From a virus: DNA of 64,000 nt. The translations under genes were made by a program, and so were the position numbers. The DNA lies in IMG/VR virus record IMGVR_UViG_3300020477_001849, positions 1 through 64,000 of that record; one strand, written 5' to 3'. This document shows, piece by piece, positions 27,920 through 36,492 of this stretch (position 1 is its first letter; every line of letters starts with the position of its first letter). Under the pieces are notes generated by a model that was not told the DNA's origin, ran no database searches, and saw nothing but the letters and a program-made list of their open reading frames with translations.

Positions 27920-28769
27920 TATTGTCTCCTAATATGCTAACTGCACCTTCTATACTAGTCCAGTCATGATTTTTTCTAACTTCTAGATTCTTATCCCATG
28001 CAGCCTTAAGAATCTTTGGGTCTACACCGACATCTTTACATTTATGAATAATGGCATTAATGTCTTTTGGAAAACATTTTCCACCAAACCCTAGGTCACC
28101 ATCATGTCCAGGTACATCTAAGTGTGAATTACCAACCCTACCATCTAAGACTAGCCCATTAACTACATCATCCCAATCTGCATTTACGGCATCAGATAAT
28201 TGCCTTATCTCATTCATGAATGAAACCTTCACAGCAAAAAAGCAGTTTGCAATATATTTGATTAATTGTGCAGATGCAAAATCTGTCTTTAAGATAGGCG
28301 TTGCTGAAAATCTACTTCTGTATAGAATTTCCACCCTACTGTTATTCACGTTATCTCCGCCTAGCACTATTCTAGACGAATTGATAAAATCTAGGCGCGC
28401 CCGACGCTCAGTTAGAAATTCAGGGTTAAAAACAAGATTCAGGCCTGGAAATTGTTCTGCATATCTTTCCATTGTGCCTGGAACAACTGTCGACTTAACT
28501 ATTATTACATTATCACGTGTATTAATATTCGAGATATCTAACATGAGATTATCTAGAATACTAGTGTCAATCTCCCCTCCCAGGACATCTTTCATAGGTG
28601 TGGGTACACTTAAGAATACAAAGTCTGAATTTAGTAGGACATCCTCTAAGCTATGCGTAGACTTTGTGGGGTCAATGTCATGGATGAAAATATCATCAAC
28701 ATGTAACACAAAGCCCGCTGCTATAGCGGACCCCACAAACCCATTCCCTATAATTCCTATCTTTTTCAT
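27912..28769 (-). CDS. UDP-glucose/GDP-mannose dehydrogenase family protein, short form, 285 aa
   Basis: Paralogue of the 26215-27084 gene, with the same short two-domain layout: GIIGNGFVGSAIAAG, IVKSTVVPGTME, NPEFLTERRARLDF, a KVSFMNEIRQL helix, and GGKCFPKD with active-site Cys232. It also lacks the usual C-terminal UDP-binding domain. The two paralogues differ at many positions, so they have probably specialised for different substrates or form a heteromer. It directly follows the glycosyltransferase at 28770 with no gap. Confidence 0.85.
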   Translation of the reverse strand: MKKIGIIGNGFVGSAIAAGFVLHVDDIFIHDIDPTKSTHSLEDVLLNSDFVFLSVPTPMKDVLGGEIDTSILDNLMLDISNINTRDNVIIVKSTVVPGTMERYAEQFPGLNLVFNPEFLTERRARLDFINSSRIVLGGDNVNNSRVEILYRSRFSATPILKTDFASAQLIKYIANCFFAVKVSFMNEIRQLSDAVNADWDDVVNGLVLDGRVGNSHLDVPGHDGDLGFGGKCFPKDINAIIHKCKDVGVDPKILKAAWDKNLEVRKNHDWTSIEGAVSILGDNNE

Positions 28770-29405
28770 TTAGCCTATCCCTTTCCACGTTGCACCCCCA
28801 GGCGTCCAGTGATGATTACACTCCATGGCAGGCTCATAAAGATACGTCATCCCAGAAGACACTGCGTCGGCAGCCCAGTACCGATCTTCTTTTGACACTA
28901 CACCTTCATTAAACGGTAGCTCAATAAGTGCCTTCTTATCATAAAAACAAAATGCATTATGTAAGAAATTTCTGCTCTCTAATTCAGACCACATGTTCTC
29001 AACTTTTTCATCAACAAAGTGTGACCAAATATACCGCTTATTAATTTTCTTTCCGCGGTATACAGGGGTCTGCTTTCCAAAGACTGCGGAATATGACTTT
29101 AATGCATCATTAATCTCTGACATATCAGGCATCTTCATTATCTGGCTGTGCGCTGACAATATTAGGACTACATTATATGATGCTTTTGATATGCCAAAAT
29201 TTAATGCCTTACCTGGCGTATATTGATCTATAGCATGTACTTTGATATTTGAAAAACAGAACTCGTTAACAACACTTAAAGAATCATCAGAAGACTCATT
29301 ATCAATAATGATAATCTCGGGGTCACTAAAAAAATCTAAACATGACTGTATTGCATGCCCAATCCATCTAGCTTCATTCTTATTTCTAATAATGACACTA
29401 ATCAT
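28770..29405 (-). CDS. GT2-family glycosyltransferase, 211 aa
   Basis: Short inverting GT-A transferase. The N-terminal pattern SVIIRNKNEARWIGHAIQSC and the strand-loop IIIIDNESSDDSLSVV are typical of GT2. ALNFGISKASYNVVLILSAHS then supplies the central strand, although the usual DXD is not obvious there. It lacks any membrane segment. It is transcribed just after the NeuB-like gene (four-base overlap), so it may use a donor made by that branch. Confidence 0.85.
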   Translation of the reverse strand: MISVIIRNKNEARWIGHAIQSCLDFFSDPEIIIIDNESSDDSLSVVNEFCFSNIKVHAIDQYTPGKALNFGISKASYNVVLILSAHSQIMKMPDMSEINDALKSYSAVFGKQTPVYRGKKINKRYIWSHFVDEKVENMWSELESRNFLHNAFCFYDKKALIELPFNEGVVSKEDRYWAADAVSSGMTYLYEPAMECNHHWTPGGATWKGIG

Positions 29406-30202
29406 TTATTAAATCTTCCAGTATAAAATTCTCTAGAGCTTCTCTCTTGCTCTAAGAAATCCAAGCCATGCCATATGTGCATTTGTTCATGCATATGAAT
29501 ATAGTCACATAAATTCTTCAACTCGTGAGGTAAAATAGCAAATTTATTATCTCTACCTGGTAGGTTGTGATCAATGGTAAAATGTTTTTCTATAGCACAG
29601 ACATCATATTTCATGGCAACCTTTGCTGACTCTACCCCGAAGATATGGTCACTGTACCCTATATTTTTAGTAATAGTCTTTAGGTTTTCTAGCTTTCGTA
29701 TATTCGCAATGGCTGGATCGCAAGGGTATGACGAGACGCAATGCATTAAAACTAGATTAACATCACATAAAAGCTTACAAGAACTAGAGATCTCATCCCA
29801 TGTTGAAGTACCTGTAGACATAAAAATTTTGTCGAAACTCTTATTGCAATAAGACAAGAGTGCGCTATTTCTGCATTCAAAGCTAGGGATCTTAACCTCT
29901 TTAATGCCCAAAGAAACCAACAGCTTTGCATCGTCGATGCTAAAAACCGATGACAGAAACTTTATGTTATGCTTTTTGCATATCCCTATTAGGTGCCTAT
30001 GATCGTCTACCGTAAGTTCAGCATTCTCGTATATTTGTCGTCGGCCGTCGGCGTCCCAATCACCAGCCTTAAGCCTATCAACGGACCATGTTTGAAATTT
30101 TGCATATGCAGCCCCACTCTCCGAAGCCGCCTTAATCATTTTCTCAGCTAAAGCCATATCACCCATGTGATTCCAGCCAATTTCTGCAATTACTTCAATC
30201 AT
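29402..30202 (-). CDS. NeuB-like nonulosonate synthase lacking the antifreeze domain, 266 aa
   Basis: NeuB enzymes join phosphoenolpyruvate to a six-carbon sugar to make a nine-carbon acid such as sialic, legionaminic or pseudaminic acid. Seen: the opening IAEIGWNHMGDMALAEKMI, then AKFQTWS, the IPSFECRN strand, IGYSDHIFG and EKHFTIDHNLPGRDN, all TIM-barrel hallmarks. Bacterial NeuB is usually about 340-350 aa with a C-terminal SAF (antifreeze-like) domain. That domain is absent here and the protein ends after a short tail. A CMP-sugar synthetase follows at 31191-31877. A KdsA/NeuB cousin with another sugar substrate is possible. Confidence 0.85.
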   Translation of the reverse strand: MIEVIAEIGWNHMGDMALAEKMIKAASESGAAYAKFQTWSVDRLKAGDWDADGRRQIYENAELTVDDHRHLIGICKKHNIKFLSSVFSIDDAKLLVSLGIKEVKIPSFECRNSALLSYCNKSFDKIFMSTGTSTWDEISSSCKLLCDVNLVLMHCVSSYPCDPAIANIRKLENLKTITKNIGYSDHIFGVESAKVAMKYDVCAIEKHFTIDHNLPGRDNKFAILPHELKNLCDYIHMHEQMHIWHGLDFLEQERSSREFYTGRFNK

Positions 30203-30235
30203 CTCAGAGACCTCTTGCCTAATGATTTATTAATT

Positions 30236-31186
30236 TTAAGCACTTTCAAGTATTTTTACAAGCTTTTGTGCTGCAAACTGGTAGGCTAGGTTTTGTGCAT
30301 CTATTGTTGAGCCGCCTACATGGGGTGTCACCGTAACATATTCGTCAGGCATTGACAGAAGCCTACTGGCTCTATTATCGTCAAATTCCCCCTCTATAAC
30401 ATCTGTTGCATAATGAGATACTAGTTTTTTCTCTATGGCTCTAAGGATATCATCTTCACAAACTATTTCTCCCCTTGATGTGTTAACCACAACTAGGCCA
30501 GGGCGTGCAAGGCACAAAACATCATTATTTATCATATGCACCGTTTCTTTATTAACATGTACGTGTATAGAAAGTGCATCTATTATTGGCATCATTTCAT
30601 GGATGCTGTTAACGCGTGTATATCTTTTGTCATCAACGTGAGGATCAACATAAAAAACCTCTGCACCGAAAGATGAGCAATATTCAGCCATCATAATGCC
30701 TAGCCTACCTAATCCTAAAATACCAACTGACATCTGATTTAACTGTCGTCCTAAAAATGGCCTCCAATCCCACCCTACATTCTTAGCATAAAAATTAGCT
30801 GGAACTGTCTTTCTAATACTAGACAATAATAACCCAAACGCATGCTCTGCAGTTGATGTAATCTCTTTAAGTAACTCATAATCTCTCGTTATAGAGATTA
30901 CCTGTATGTTATTGTTATCACAGTACTCCATCTCAATATGATTTAGGCCAGTAGATGCAGTACAGATTGTGGAGACGTTTGACCCATGAAGGAGGTGTTT
31001 ATTAAGCTTAAAGCCTTGCATATTGGGATTTGTGAAAATAACAGTAATATTTTTAGTCCTTAAAACGTCATAAAGATCCTCACTTGAGATGAGAGGCATC
31101 TGGAATAAATTTCCAGCATTACCTAGGATATTTGAAACATTTTCTAGGTGGTCAATTGGTGTAATACATAAGATATTGTTGTTCAT
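30236..31186 (-). CDS. D-2-hydroxyacid dehydrogenase family protein, 316 aa
   Basis: NAD-dependent dehydrogenase related to phosphoglycerate dehydrogenase. The coenzyme domain has GILGLGRLGIMMAEYCSSFG and the triad of the family can be placed: Arg in NTSRGEIV, Glu in a following loop, His in TPHVGGSTIDAQ. It lies between a CMP-sugar synthetase gene (31191) and a NeuB-like gene (30202), with gaps of 4 and 33 bases. That suggests a role in making or modifying an alpha-keto or alpha-hydroxy acid sugar, rather than serine synthesis. This is inference from context. Confidence 0.85.
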   Translation of the reverse strand: MNNNILCITPIDHLENVSNILGNAGNLFQMPLISSEDLYDVLRTKNITVIFTNPNMQGFKLNKHLLHGSNVSTICTASTGLNHIEMEYCDNNNIQVISITRDYELLKEITSTAEHAFGLLLSSIRKTVPANFYAKNVGWDWRPFLGRQLNQMSVGILGLGRLGIMMAEYCSSFGAEVFYVDPHVDDKRYTRVNSIHEMMPIIDALSIHVHVNKETVHMINNDVLCLARPGLVVVNTSRGEIVCEDDILRAIEKKLVSHYATDVIEGEFDDNRASRLLSMPDEYVTVTPHVGGSTIDAQNLAYQFAAQKLVKILESA

Positions 31187-31190
31187 ATTC

Positions 31191-31877
31191 CTACCTTTTC
31201 TTTACCATAATTCTTGCTAGCTCTAAATCTATAGGTTCATCAATATTAATCGTCCTTGACTCCGGCATTATGTAGGGCCTTGTGACATCCCCTAGTCTTG
31301 ATCCATATTCCTTTATTGTTTTAACCCTAAATGCATATATCGACCCATTCCTAATGTATGCAGGTGGTGTAAGATCTTGTCTCCTAGACTCCGGCACTTC
31401 AGGGTAAACATCAACAAGCGTATCATTCTCTATAAACTTAATTCTGCTAGGATGATAATCCCACACCCTGCATACAGAAACTGCACTGTCACCCCCTAGG
31501 TCATCTAGCTTTTTTATCACACCGTCGATATCACATGCTAGCTTTAAGGGATTTGTGCACATAACCTCGACTATATAATCATAATCGCCAGGAACAATAG
31601 ACAATACATGAAGTATTGCATCTGACGATTTTGAGGTATCTTTTGCTAAGCCCGTGGGCCTTAAGACCGTTGAAATACCTAGCGACTTAACAAAAGATAT
31701 AATTTCTTGATCATCACTTGACACTACATAATCATCGATAAACTCACTCTTCTTAACTTCATCAATTGTGTATTTCAGTAATGGTTGACCACATATGTCA
31801 ACCATGTTCTTTTTGGGTACACGTTTTGAACCTCCCCTCGCAAGAGTAATAGCCAAAACCCGCTTATCATTAATCAT
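31191..31877 (-). CDS. neuA: CMP-sugar (acylneuraminate-type) cytidylyltransferase, 228 aa
   Basis: Activates a nonulosonic or similar keto acid as its CMP form. The N-terminus VLAITLARGGSKRVPKKN is the nucleotide-binding loop of the NeuA/KdsB family, followed by GQPLLKYTIDEVKKS and a conserved VVSSDD. Length matches single-domain NeuA enzymes. It is the first gene after a 58-base gap that holds a TATAAT-like box. Downstream lie the 2-hydroxyacid dehydrogenase and NeuB-like genes, so the three form one functional set. The symbol reflects family, not proven substrate. Confidence 0.85.
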   Translation of the reverse strand: MINDKRVLAITLARGGSKRVPKKNMVDICGQPLLKYTIDEVKKSEFIDDYVVSSDDQEIISFVKSLGISTVLRPTGLAKDTSKSSDAILHVLSIVPGDYDYIVEVMCTNPLKLACDIDGVIKKLDDLGGDSAVSVCRVWDYHPSRIKFIENDTLVDVYPEVPESRRQDLTPPAYIRNGSIYAFRVKTIKEYGSRLGDVTRPYIMPESRTINIDEPIDLELARIMVKKR

Positions 31878-31914
31878 ATTATCACCAACTACCCAAAATA
31901 AAGTTTAACACCAT

Positions 31915-31920
31915 ATTATA
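31915..31920 (-). promoter_or_regulatory. Possible -10 box before the CMP-sugar synthetase gene
   Basis: The minus strand reads TATAAT exactly, 38 bases before the ATG at 31877 and inside one of the few gaps (58 bases) of the glycan block. No convincing -35 box lies 17 bases upstream, so this is only a candidate internal promoter. Confidence 0.3.
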
Positions 31921-31935
31921 AAAAGAACAAGGGCA

Positions 31936-32664
31936 TCATATGTAGATTTTTTTAACGAGATAACACCCGCTAGCTATTGAGTCTTGTACCTGAATATCAG
32001 ATAAGCATGCATCATTAACGATCATCACTGATCCGGGCTCTTGCTTAAATCGTATAACTGGAGAAGAAAAAGATATTTCAGCATTGACATCTAATGATCT
32101 GCATATGCATGGGTTTAATTCACAGCTACATAACCTATGAGATCCTAGGACATATGAGTATAGGTCAAGATTATTGACATCAGGCTCTATAAAAAGTATG
32201 ACCGTGTAACTATTTTTCGAGCCAAAGCTTGAGGTCCTATGAATTTTTTTGGCAACAATATCTCGACCTGGAGGCAAAAGAAAACTATACTCCCTCTTTA
32301 TCATCCCACAAAAAATAGTATTTGAAATTGCATCAACTGCTGCATGCAAGGCACTGATTAATTCGCCTGTGAGATTTTGGGAGTTCCATATCCTTTGTAC
32401 CTTACCCCCATCTATCTCTAGCATTACCTCAGGTATAAGAGGGGTACCATTATTTTCATCAAATAATAAGTATGAGTCTACAGAGTTATTTTTGAATGAC
32501 CTAATTTTGCCTGTGTGCATTACAGGACTAGTTATCTTAGAGATATCATTCAAGACATTGGAGAAAATAGAGTGATCGACAAACACGTTTGACAAATATG
32601 CAACACCATCCTCTAACAGTATTGATATTGCATCTTCAAATAATTCTTGTATTACTGGATTCAC
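31936..32664 (-). CDS. Protein of unknown function, perhaps a degenerate PhyH-like fold, 242 aa
   Basis: No firm family. It includes KIHRTSSFGSKNSYTVILFI followed by a YVLGSHRL strand and PGSVMIVNDACLSDIQ. This arrangement is reminiscent of the double-stranded beta-helix of phytanoyl-CoA dioxygenase relatives (metal His, PGSH loop, GDxxxF strand), of which two clearer members occur in this block. The usual HxD pair is not evident, so catalysis is doubtful. The start overlaps the end of the preceding gene by 29 bases, so the true start may be later. Confidence 0.7.
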   Translation of the reverse strand: MNPVIQELFEDAISILLEDGVAYLSNVFVDHSIFSNVLNDISKITSPVMHTGKIRSFKNNSVDSYLLFDENNGTPLIPEVMLEIDGGKVQRIWNSQNLTGELISALHAAVDAISNTIFCGMIKREYSFLLPPGRDIVAKKIHRTSSFGSKNSYTVILFIEPDVNNLDLYSYVLGSHRLCSCELNPCICRSLDVNAEISFSSPVIRFKQEPGSVMIVNDACLSDIQVQDSIASGCYLVKKIYI

Positions 32665-33403
32665 TTTTTAGTTTATGACTTTCCCTAAAGGGTATTAGAT
32701 CGACCCTGGAAGTATATTCGCTTAACCTTACAATCTCAATTTGCTTAATGTTTTCTTGAAATATAGAGAATACGATGTGATGATTATCTAGCCCGTTACG
32801 ATGAGGACGCGGGTTCAAGACGGATGGGGCCCGGTTCAACATTCTATTATCTAGATTTTTCTTGGCATCATTTGAAAAAAAATCAAATATGTCACCTTTT
32901 TTACCTATGATAAAATCATCAGCCAATCTTTTTGAGTCGTCATACAAAGTATTCCACTCAGGATTATCTCCGGGGAAATACACACGGGCTTTTTGAGAAT
33001 TTTCAGCTATTATATCATTGATCTTTAATTGCTTATTGTAGAACATGTCGAACCTGCAAGATAGTATTATGTCGTCATTGCAGTATTTTTCGCACATGTT
33101 TATGCTCTTATAGAGGCTATAAAATTTACTAAACCTACGCTGATCTTCTTGAGATACACCCTCAAAAACAATTTGATTCTCTATAACATGTGATGTTGGA
33201 TCGTATAGACTCAATATACTGTCTTTCTGATCAACGCTCCAGCTATGTATAAAAACATCAATCTTTTCGAAATCGCCTTCATTTGCTGCAATTACATTAT
33301 CCCTGAAATGTGAGAATAACTCATGAATATCCAGTGCACCGCCGGCATTATCTTTACCTTTCTTTCCTCCGACAATACCATGTATACAAACAGCTAGCCT
33401 CAT
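32636..33403 (-). CDS. Capsule-type glycan biosynthesis protein (DVFIHSW family), about 255 aa
   Basis: Start chosen at 33403 (MRLAVCIHGIVGGKKG). The longer frame to 33484 would overlap the dioxygenase gene by 77 bases and adds an atypical basic leader, while the 33403 ATG falls 4 bases past that gene's stop and has a weak GAGG upstream. The pattern LAVCIHG at the N-terminus, then KIDVFIHSWS, then YDPTSHVIEN and LSCRFDMFY is typical of proteins found in capsule and O-antigen loci that are thought to be glycosyltransferase-like. DMFY could serve as a metal-binding acidic motif. The donor is unknown. Confidence 0.75.
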   Translation of the reverse strand: MRLAVCIHGIVGGKKGKDNAGGALDIHELFSHFRDNVIAANEGDFEKIDVFIHSWSVDQKDSILSLYDPTSHVIENQIVFEGVSQEDQRRFSKFYSLYKSINMCEKYCNDDIILSCRFDMFYNKQLKINDIIAENSQKARVYFPGDNPEWNTLYDDSKRLADDFIIGKKGDIFDFFSNDAKKNLDNRMLNRAPSVLNPRPHRNGLDNHHIVFSIFQENIKQIEIVRLSEYTSRVDLIPFRESHKLKSESSNTRII

Positions 33404-33407
33404 ACAA

Positions 33408-34214
33408 CTAACGACCCTCACGGTGTGAGTCAGAATAGAGTGCGCGCTTCGCTTCTTGTTTTTCCAATTCAGCACGCAGGACACCTACGGTATAGTTTGT
33501 GCGATATGCGGTTTCTTCCTCAAATTCAATATCTGATTTTTTCTTTATATCTGACCTGGCCTGTAAGACGATTGCCCGGCGATCGAAGGGGCCGTTGTTT
33601 GATGTTGAACCATGAAGAAGTAGGTGGTTAAATATTACAACATCACCAGGCTCCAGTTCCAAATTTAATATTCCATATTTCTGGTAGGCTCTTTCAACAT
33701 CTGTGTACGTCGTTATTCTCTTATGTCCCATGTTTGGACCAATGAAATCGATATGCTCCAATACACCCATCTTATGTGACTGCGGTATTATCTTTAAGCA
33801 TCCATTTTCTAAATTTTGAGGATCTAGTGGTACATATACTTGAGCAAAACAGTCCCAATCTTCTTTATTAAATCCGGGTGCAAATGTCTTAATATTATAC
33901 ACTTCCTGATGCCAGTTCTCCAACAAGCCATACCACCTAACTTTATTATGGACGTACAGGTGATTATAAACGTAATTTCCCAAAACTTTAGAAAGTACCT
34001 CATTTGTCGCCTTGTTGTTAACGATAAAGCCTAGGTTATTATCATCTACGAGATTACCCCACCCCCATGGTATTTCAGTGAACGGTATGAAGACTTTGGG
34101 AGGCATACTGTCTAGATAATTCTTTAAGTTATTGCACTCCTCCCTAGAAAAATTTGATTTTAATATTACGTACCCATTTTCATGATAACTCTTTATGATA
34201 TCTTTATTATCCAT
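33408..34214 (-). CDS. Phytanoyl-CoA dioxygenase (PhyH) family oxygenase, 268 aa
   Basis: Fe(II)/2-oxoglutarate-dependent oxygenase fold, often used to hydroxylate small molecules or sugars. Seen: HENGYVILKSNFSREECNNL at the N-terminus; the metal motif WHQEVYN (His-x-Glu in place of the commoner His-x-Asp); SHKMG; LEPGDVVIFNHLLLHGSTSN with the distal His; and RRAIVLQ with the 2-oxoglutarate-binding Arg. All key positions are present, so it is probably active. It overlaps the nucleotidyltransferase-kinase gene by 8 bases. A second PhyH gene lies at 46473. Confidence 0.87.
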   Translation of the reverse strand: MDNKDIIKSYHENGYVILKSNFSREECNNLKNYLDSMPPKVFIPFTEIPWGWGNLVDDNNLGFIVNNKATNEVLSKVLGNYVYNHLYVHNKVRWYGLLENWHQEVYNIKTFAPGFNKEDWDCFAQVYVPLDPQNLENGCLKIIPQSHKMGVLEHIDFIGPNMGHKRITTYTDVERAYQKYGILNLELEPGDVVIFNHLLLHGSTSNNGPFDRRAIVLQARSDIKKKSDIEFEEETAYRTNYTVGVLRAELEKQEAKRALYSDSHREGR

Positions 34215-35796
34215 GATGACCCCCTATTTTTCTCAATGTATTATACAGTTTTAGCTTTCCAAAATAGAACAAGAATTGATCAAATGGTGCATGGTGAAGG
34301 CTAGCCATATTTAGCCAAACGATGGCAGTCAATAAATCCATTTTCGCAGTATCAAATCCCATTTTTTCCACCTTTTCTCTAAATGTAGATTGACACTCAA
34401 CTAGATTATTGGATCTCAATATATCACACTTAATTTTATCAACACCAATCTCTAATTTAAACATGTCTCTATTAATAATGTCATGATTAACAACCAGGTT
34501 ATGATTCATCTTTGCAAGATCATAATAGATGTCGCCCCACTTAAGTTGGCCGCCAAAATCTTGCCTCCAGTCAATCGCTGTAAATGATCCATCACTAGTC
34601 ATTAATATATTTTCTAAAATAAAATCTCCATGAAACCAACATGGTATATCGGTGACTAAGTAGTCCCAATCAATACTGGCTATTAATTCTGATATAGGTG
34701 GAACAGCAATTCCATTTATGGGCAAGATGATTTCATTATATTTTTCAAGATAATCAGTAATTCTACCAGAGGTTTTTTCCTTATAGAACTTCATACACAC
34801 ATTACGGACTTCATCCCTAGAGACGCTGACGGGTACCCAGAGATTATCGTTTGCCCAGTCGATCAGGTCATTAATGATAGCAGCATTTATGTTAGAAGAT
34901 AGTACGTTCCCACTTATAAACTCGTAACAGTAAAAGTTCTTAGAGCTAGAAATGATATTAGGAAATACAGGGCTATTCTTTGCACGTGAGACCCGTCCGG
35001 AAACTACAGATTCATCATGAAAAAATTTTATAACCCGATCGCCAGAAGATGATATGGATTCTTTCTCTTTTCTTAAAACAGGAAAATTCTTCTTTTTAGT
35101 AGCATCAATATCGACTAATATCTCAAAACTACCTACATCATACCACTGGCTAAATTCATGAATATGACTAGCATATCCCTCTTTGATACACTCCTCCAGG
35201 CATTTTACGTCATTATTTTCTGGGTTACTTACGTCAGCATTATAAATTTGCCTCATCTTATCCCAAAATACCGAATAGTCAAAAACGCCTATTAAGCCTA
35301 TGTGTGCGTAGTCTCCCCTGTCTAAAGAATTCTTTAAGTGAAGCTTAACTACATTTCCTGATGTGTCTGCAGAGACGGTGCTGTATAGAGATGTGTTTTC
35401 TAGTTTCTTGACTACCCCTATCCAGTTTGTTGCATCAACTGCTGGTATAGGTCCATCAACTATAGTGTCACATGCATTAAAAATAAATGGGCATTGTAGA
35501 TGTTCATGGGCACAAAGCATTGAGTAAGCTAAGCTGCTACCATCATTTTCGTAATTATCTACATCAACAAAGATAAAATCCCTATCAGGATATGCTATTT
35601 TACAGTACTGCCTAACATGATCACCATAATAACCTAACGTAATTACTATAGTCATGCCCTTTGGGTAATTATCTATTATTCTTCCAATAGCTAGTTTATC
35701 GCCCACGCTTACAAGCGACTTATTGGTATATTTTGTTAAGTTACCTAGCCTTTCCCCTTTTCCTGTGCATGTTATTAAAACCCGTGTTTTCATCAT
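34207..35796 (-). CDS. Fused sugar nucleotidyltransferase and choline/sugar kinase-like protein, 529 aa
   Basis: Two enzymes in one chain. Residues 1 to about 240 are a nucleotidyltransferase (CTGKGERLGNLTKYTNKSLV, then NACDTIVDG with the catalytic Asp). The first loop reads TCTGKGERL rather than the usual LAAGxGxRL, a known variant in capsule loci. Residues of about 260-529 are an APH/choline-kinase fold with the catalytic HGDFILENIL (His389) and IDWRQDFGG. The pair would phosphorylate and then activate a sugar or alcohol as a nucleotide derivative, as in LicA/LicC-like choline systems. It overlaps the epimerase gene by four bases, hinting that the substrate is a ketose or its reduction product. 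Confidence 0.87.
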   Translation of the reverse strand: MMKTRVLITCTGKGERLGNLTKYTNKSLVSVGDKLAIGRIIDNYPKGMTIVITLGYYGDHVRQYCKIAYPDRDFIFVDVDNYENDGSSLAYSMLCAHEHLQCPFIFNACDTIVDGPIPAVDATNWIGVVKKLENTSLYSTVSADTSGNVVKLHLKNSLDRGDYAHIGLIGVFDYSVFWDKMRQIYNADVSNPENNDVKCLEECIKEGYASHIHEFSQWYDVGSFEILVDIDATKKKNFPVLRKEKESISSSGDRVIKFFHDESVVSGRVSRAKNSPVFPNIISSSKNFYCYEFISGNVLSSNINAAIINDLIDWANDNLWVPVSVSRDEVRNVCMKFYKEKTSGRITDYLEKYNEIILPINGIAVPPISELIASIDWDYLVTDIPCWFHGDFILENILMTSDGSFTAIDWRQDFGGQLKWGDIYYDLAKMNHNLVVNHDIINRDMFKLEIGVDKIKCDILRSNNLVECQSTFREKVEKMGFDTAKMDLLTAIVWLNMASLHHAPFDQFLFYFGKLKLYNTLRKIGGHHG

Positions 35797-36488
35797 GGAA
35801 CCAGCTTTTTCTCTATCTCAGATACAAATGAATTGATAGTATCATTTAAAGGACCGTCTTGAGGCCTGAAGATAGTACTTGAACCGCACACCAATATAGA
35901 TGCTCCAGCCTTAATTAAATCTGCTGAATTATCTTTTTTCACTGACCCATCAATCTGTATTTCTATATCTTGACGACCTGCTGAATCTAGGTACGCACGA
36001 GTCATTTCTATCTTTTCATAGAGTGGAGGCCAAATTCCCTGGTTTAAAACACCGGGATTAATTCCCATTAGTAGTACCAGCTTTACAGCTGGATTATCTA
36101 TGATCCACTTAAGCGTAGATTCATTTGTAGCTGTATTTAATATAATTCCTGCATCCATTCCTGAAGCTTGAATTTTTTTTACAGTACGATTAACGTCATT
36201 ATTTCCCTCTACATGAACAGACATTAATGATAGGCCTGCTTGTGCAAATACATTGATATACGGCTCGGGGTTAGTGACCATCATATGAGCATCTATTTTT
36301 TTATCCGTATATCTTCTAATAGCAGCTACCTGTTCCGGAAACATCCCCAGCCTAGGTACAAAAATACCGTCCATTACATCAATATGCAACCAATCAACTT
36401 GAGACTTATGTAGTGTCTCAGTCTCGCTACCTATGTTGGCTTGATCTGCACAGATCATCGATGCACTTATTTTCCACTCTCTATTCAT
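35793..36488 (-). CDS. Ribulose-phosphate 3-epimerase family enzyme, 231 aa
   Basis: TIM-barrel enzyme that inverts C3 of a ketose phosphate. The catalytic signatures are present: SASMICAD at the start, HIDVMDGIFVPRL, DAHMMVTNPEP, the VHVEGN loop, LLMGINPG and IQIDGSVKKDN. The usual NPGT and GGV variants are changed to NTAT and GSV, so the substrate may be a hexulose phosphate such as allulose 6-phosphate rather than ribulose 5-phosphate. It lies 4 bases after the SIS isomerase gene, as if the two act in sequence. Confidence 0.88.
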   Translation of the reverse strand: MNREWKISASMICADQANIGSETETLHKSQVDWLHIDVMDGIFVPRLGMFPEQVAAIRRYTDKKIDAHMMVTNPEPYINVFAQAGLSLMSVHVEGNNDVNRTVKKIQASGMDAGIILNTATNESTLKWIIDNPAVKLVLLMGINPGVLNQGIWPPLYEKIEMTRAYLDSAGRQDIEIQIDGSVKKDNSADLIKAGASILVCGSSTIFRPQDGPLNDTINSFVSEIEKKLVP

Positions 36489-36492
36489 ATTA

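Noticed and set aside
28051-28773. Long plus-strand open frame (240 codons) opposite the dehydrogenase gene
   Set aside because: It is an antisense shadow of a recognisable dehydrogenase gene; its translation has no family motif and no suitable ribosome site.
36170-36180. A-run slippage site for programmed frameshifting in the epimerase gene
   Set aside because: The frame is complete and gives a normal-length enzyme; no alternative product is evident.
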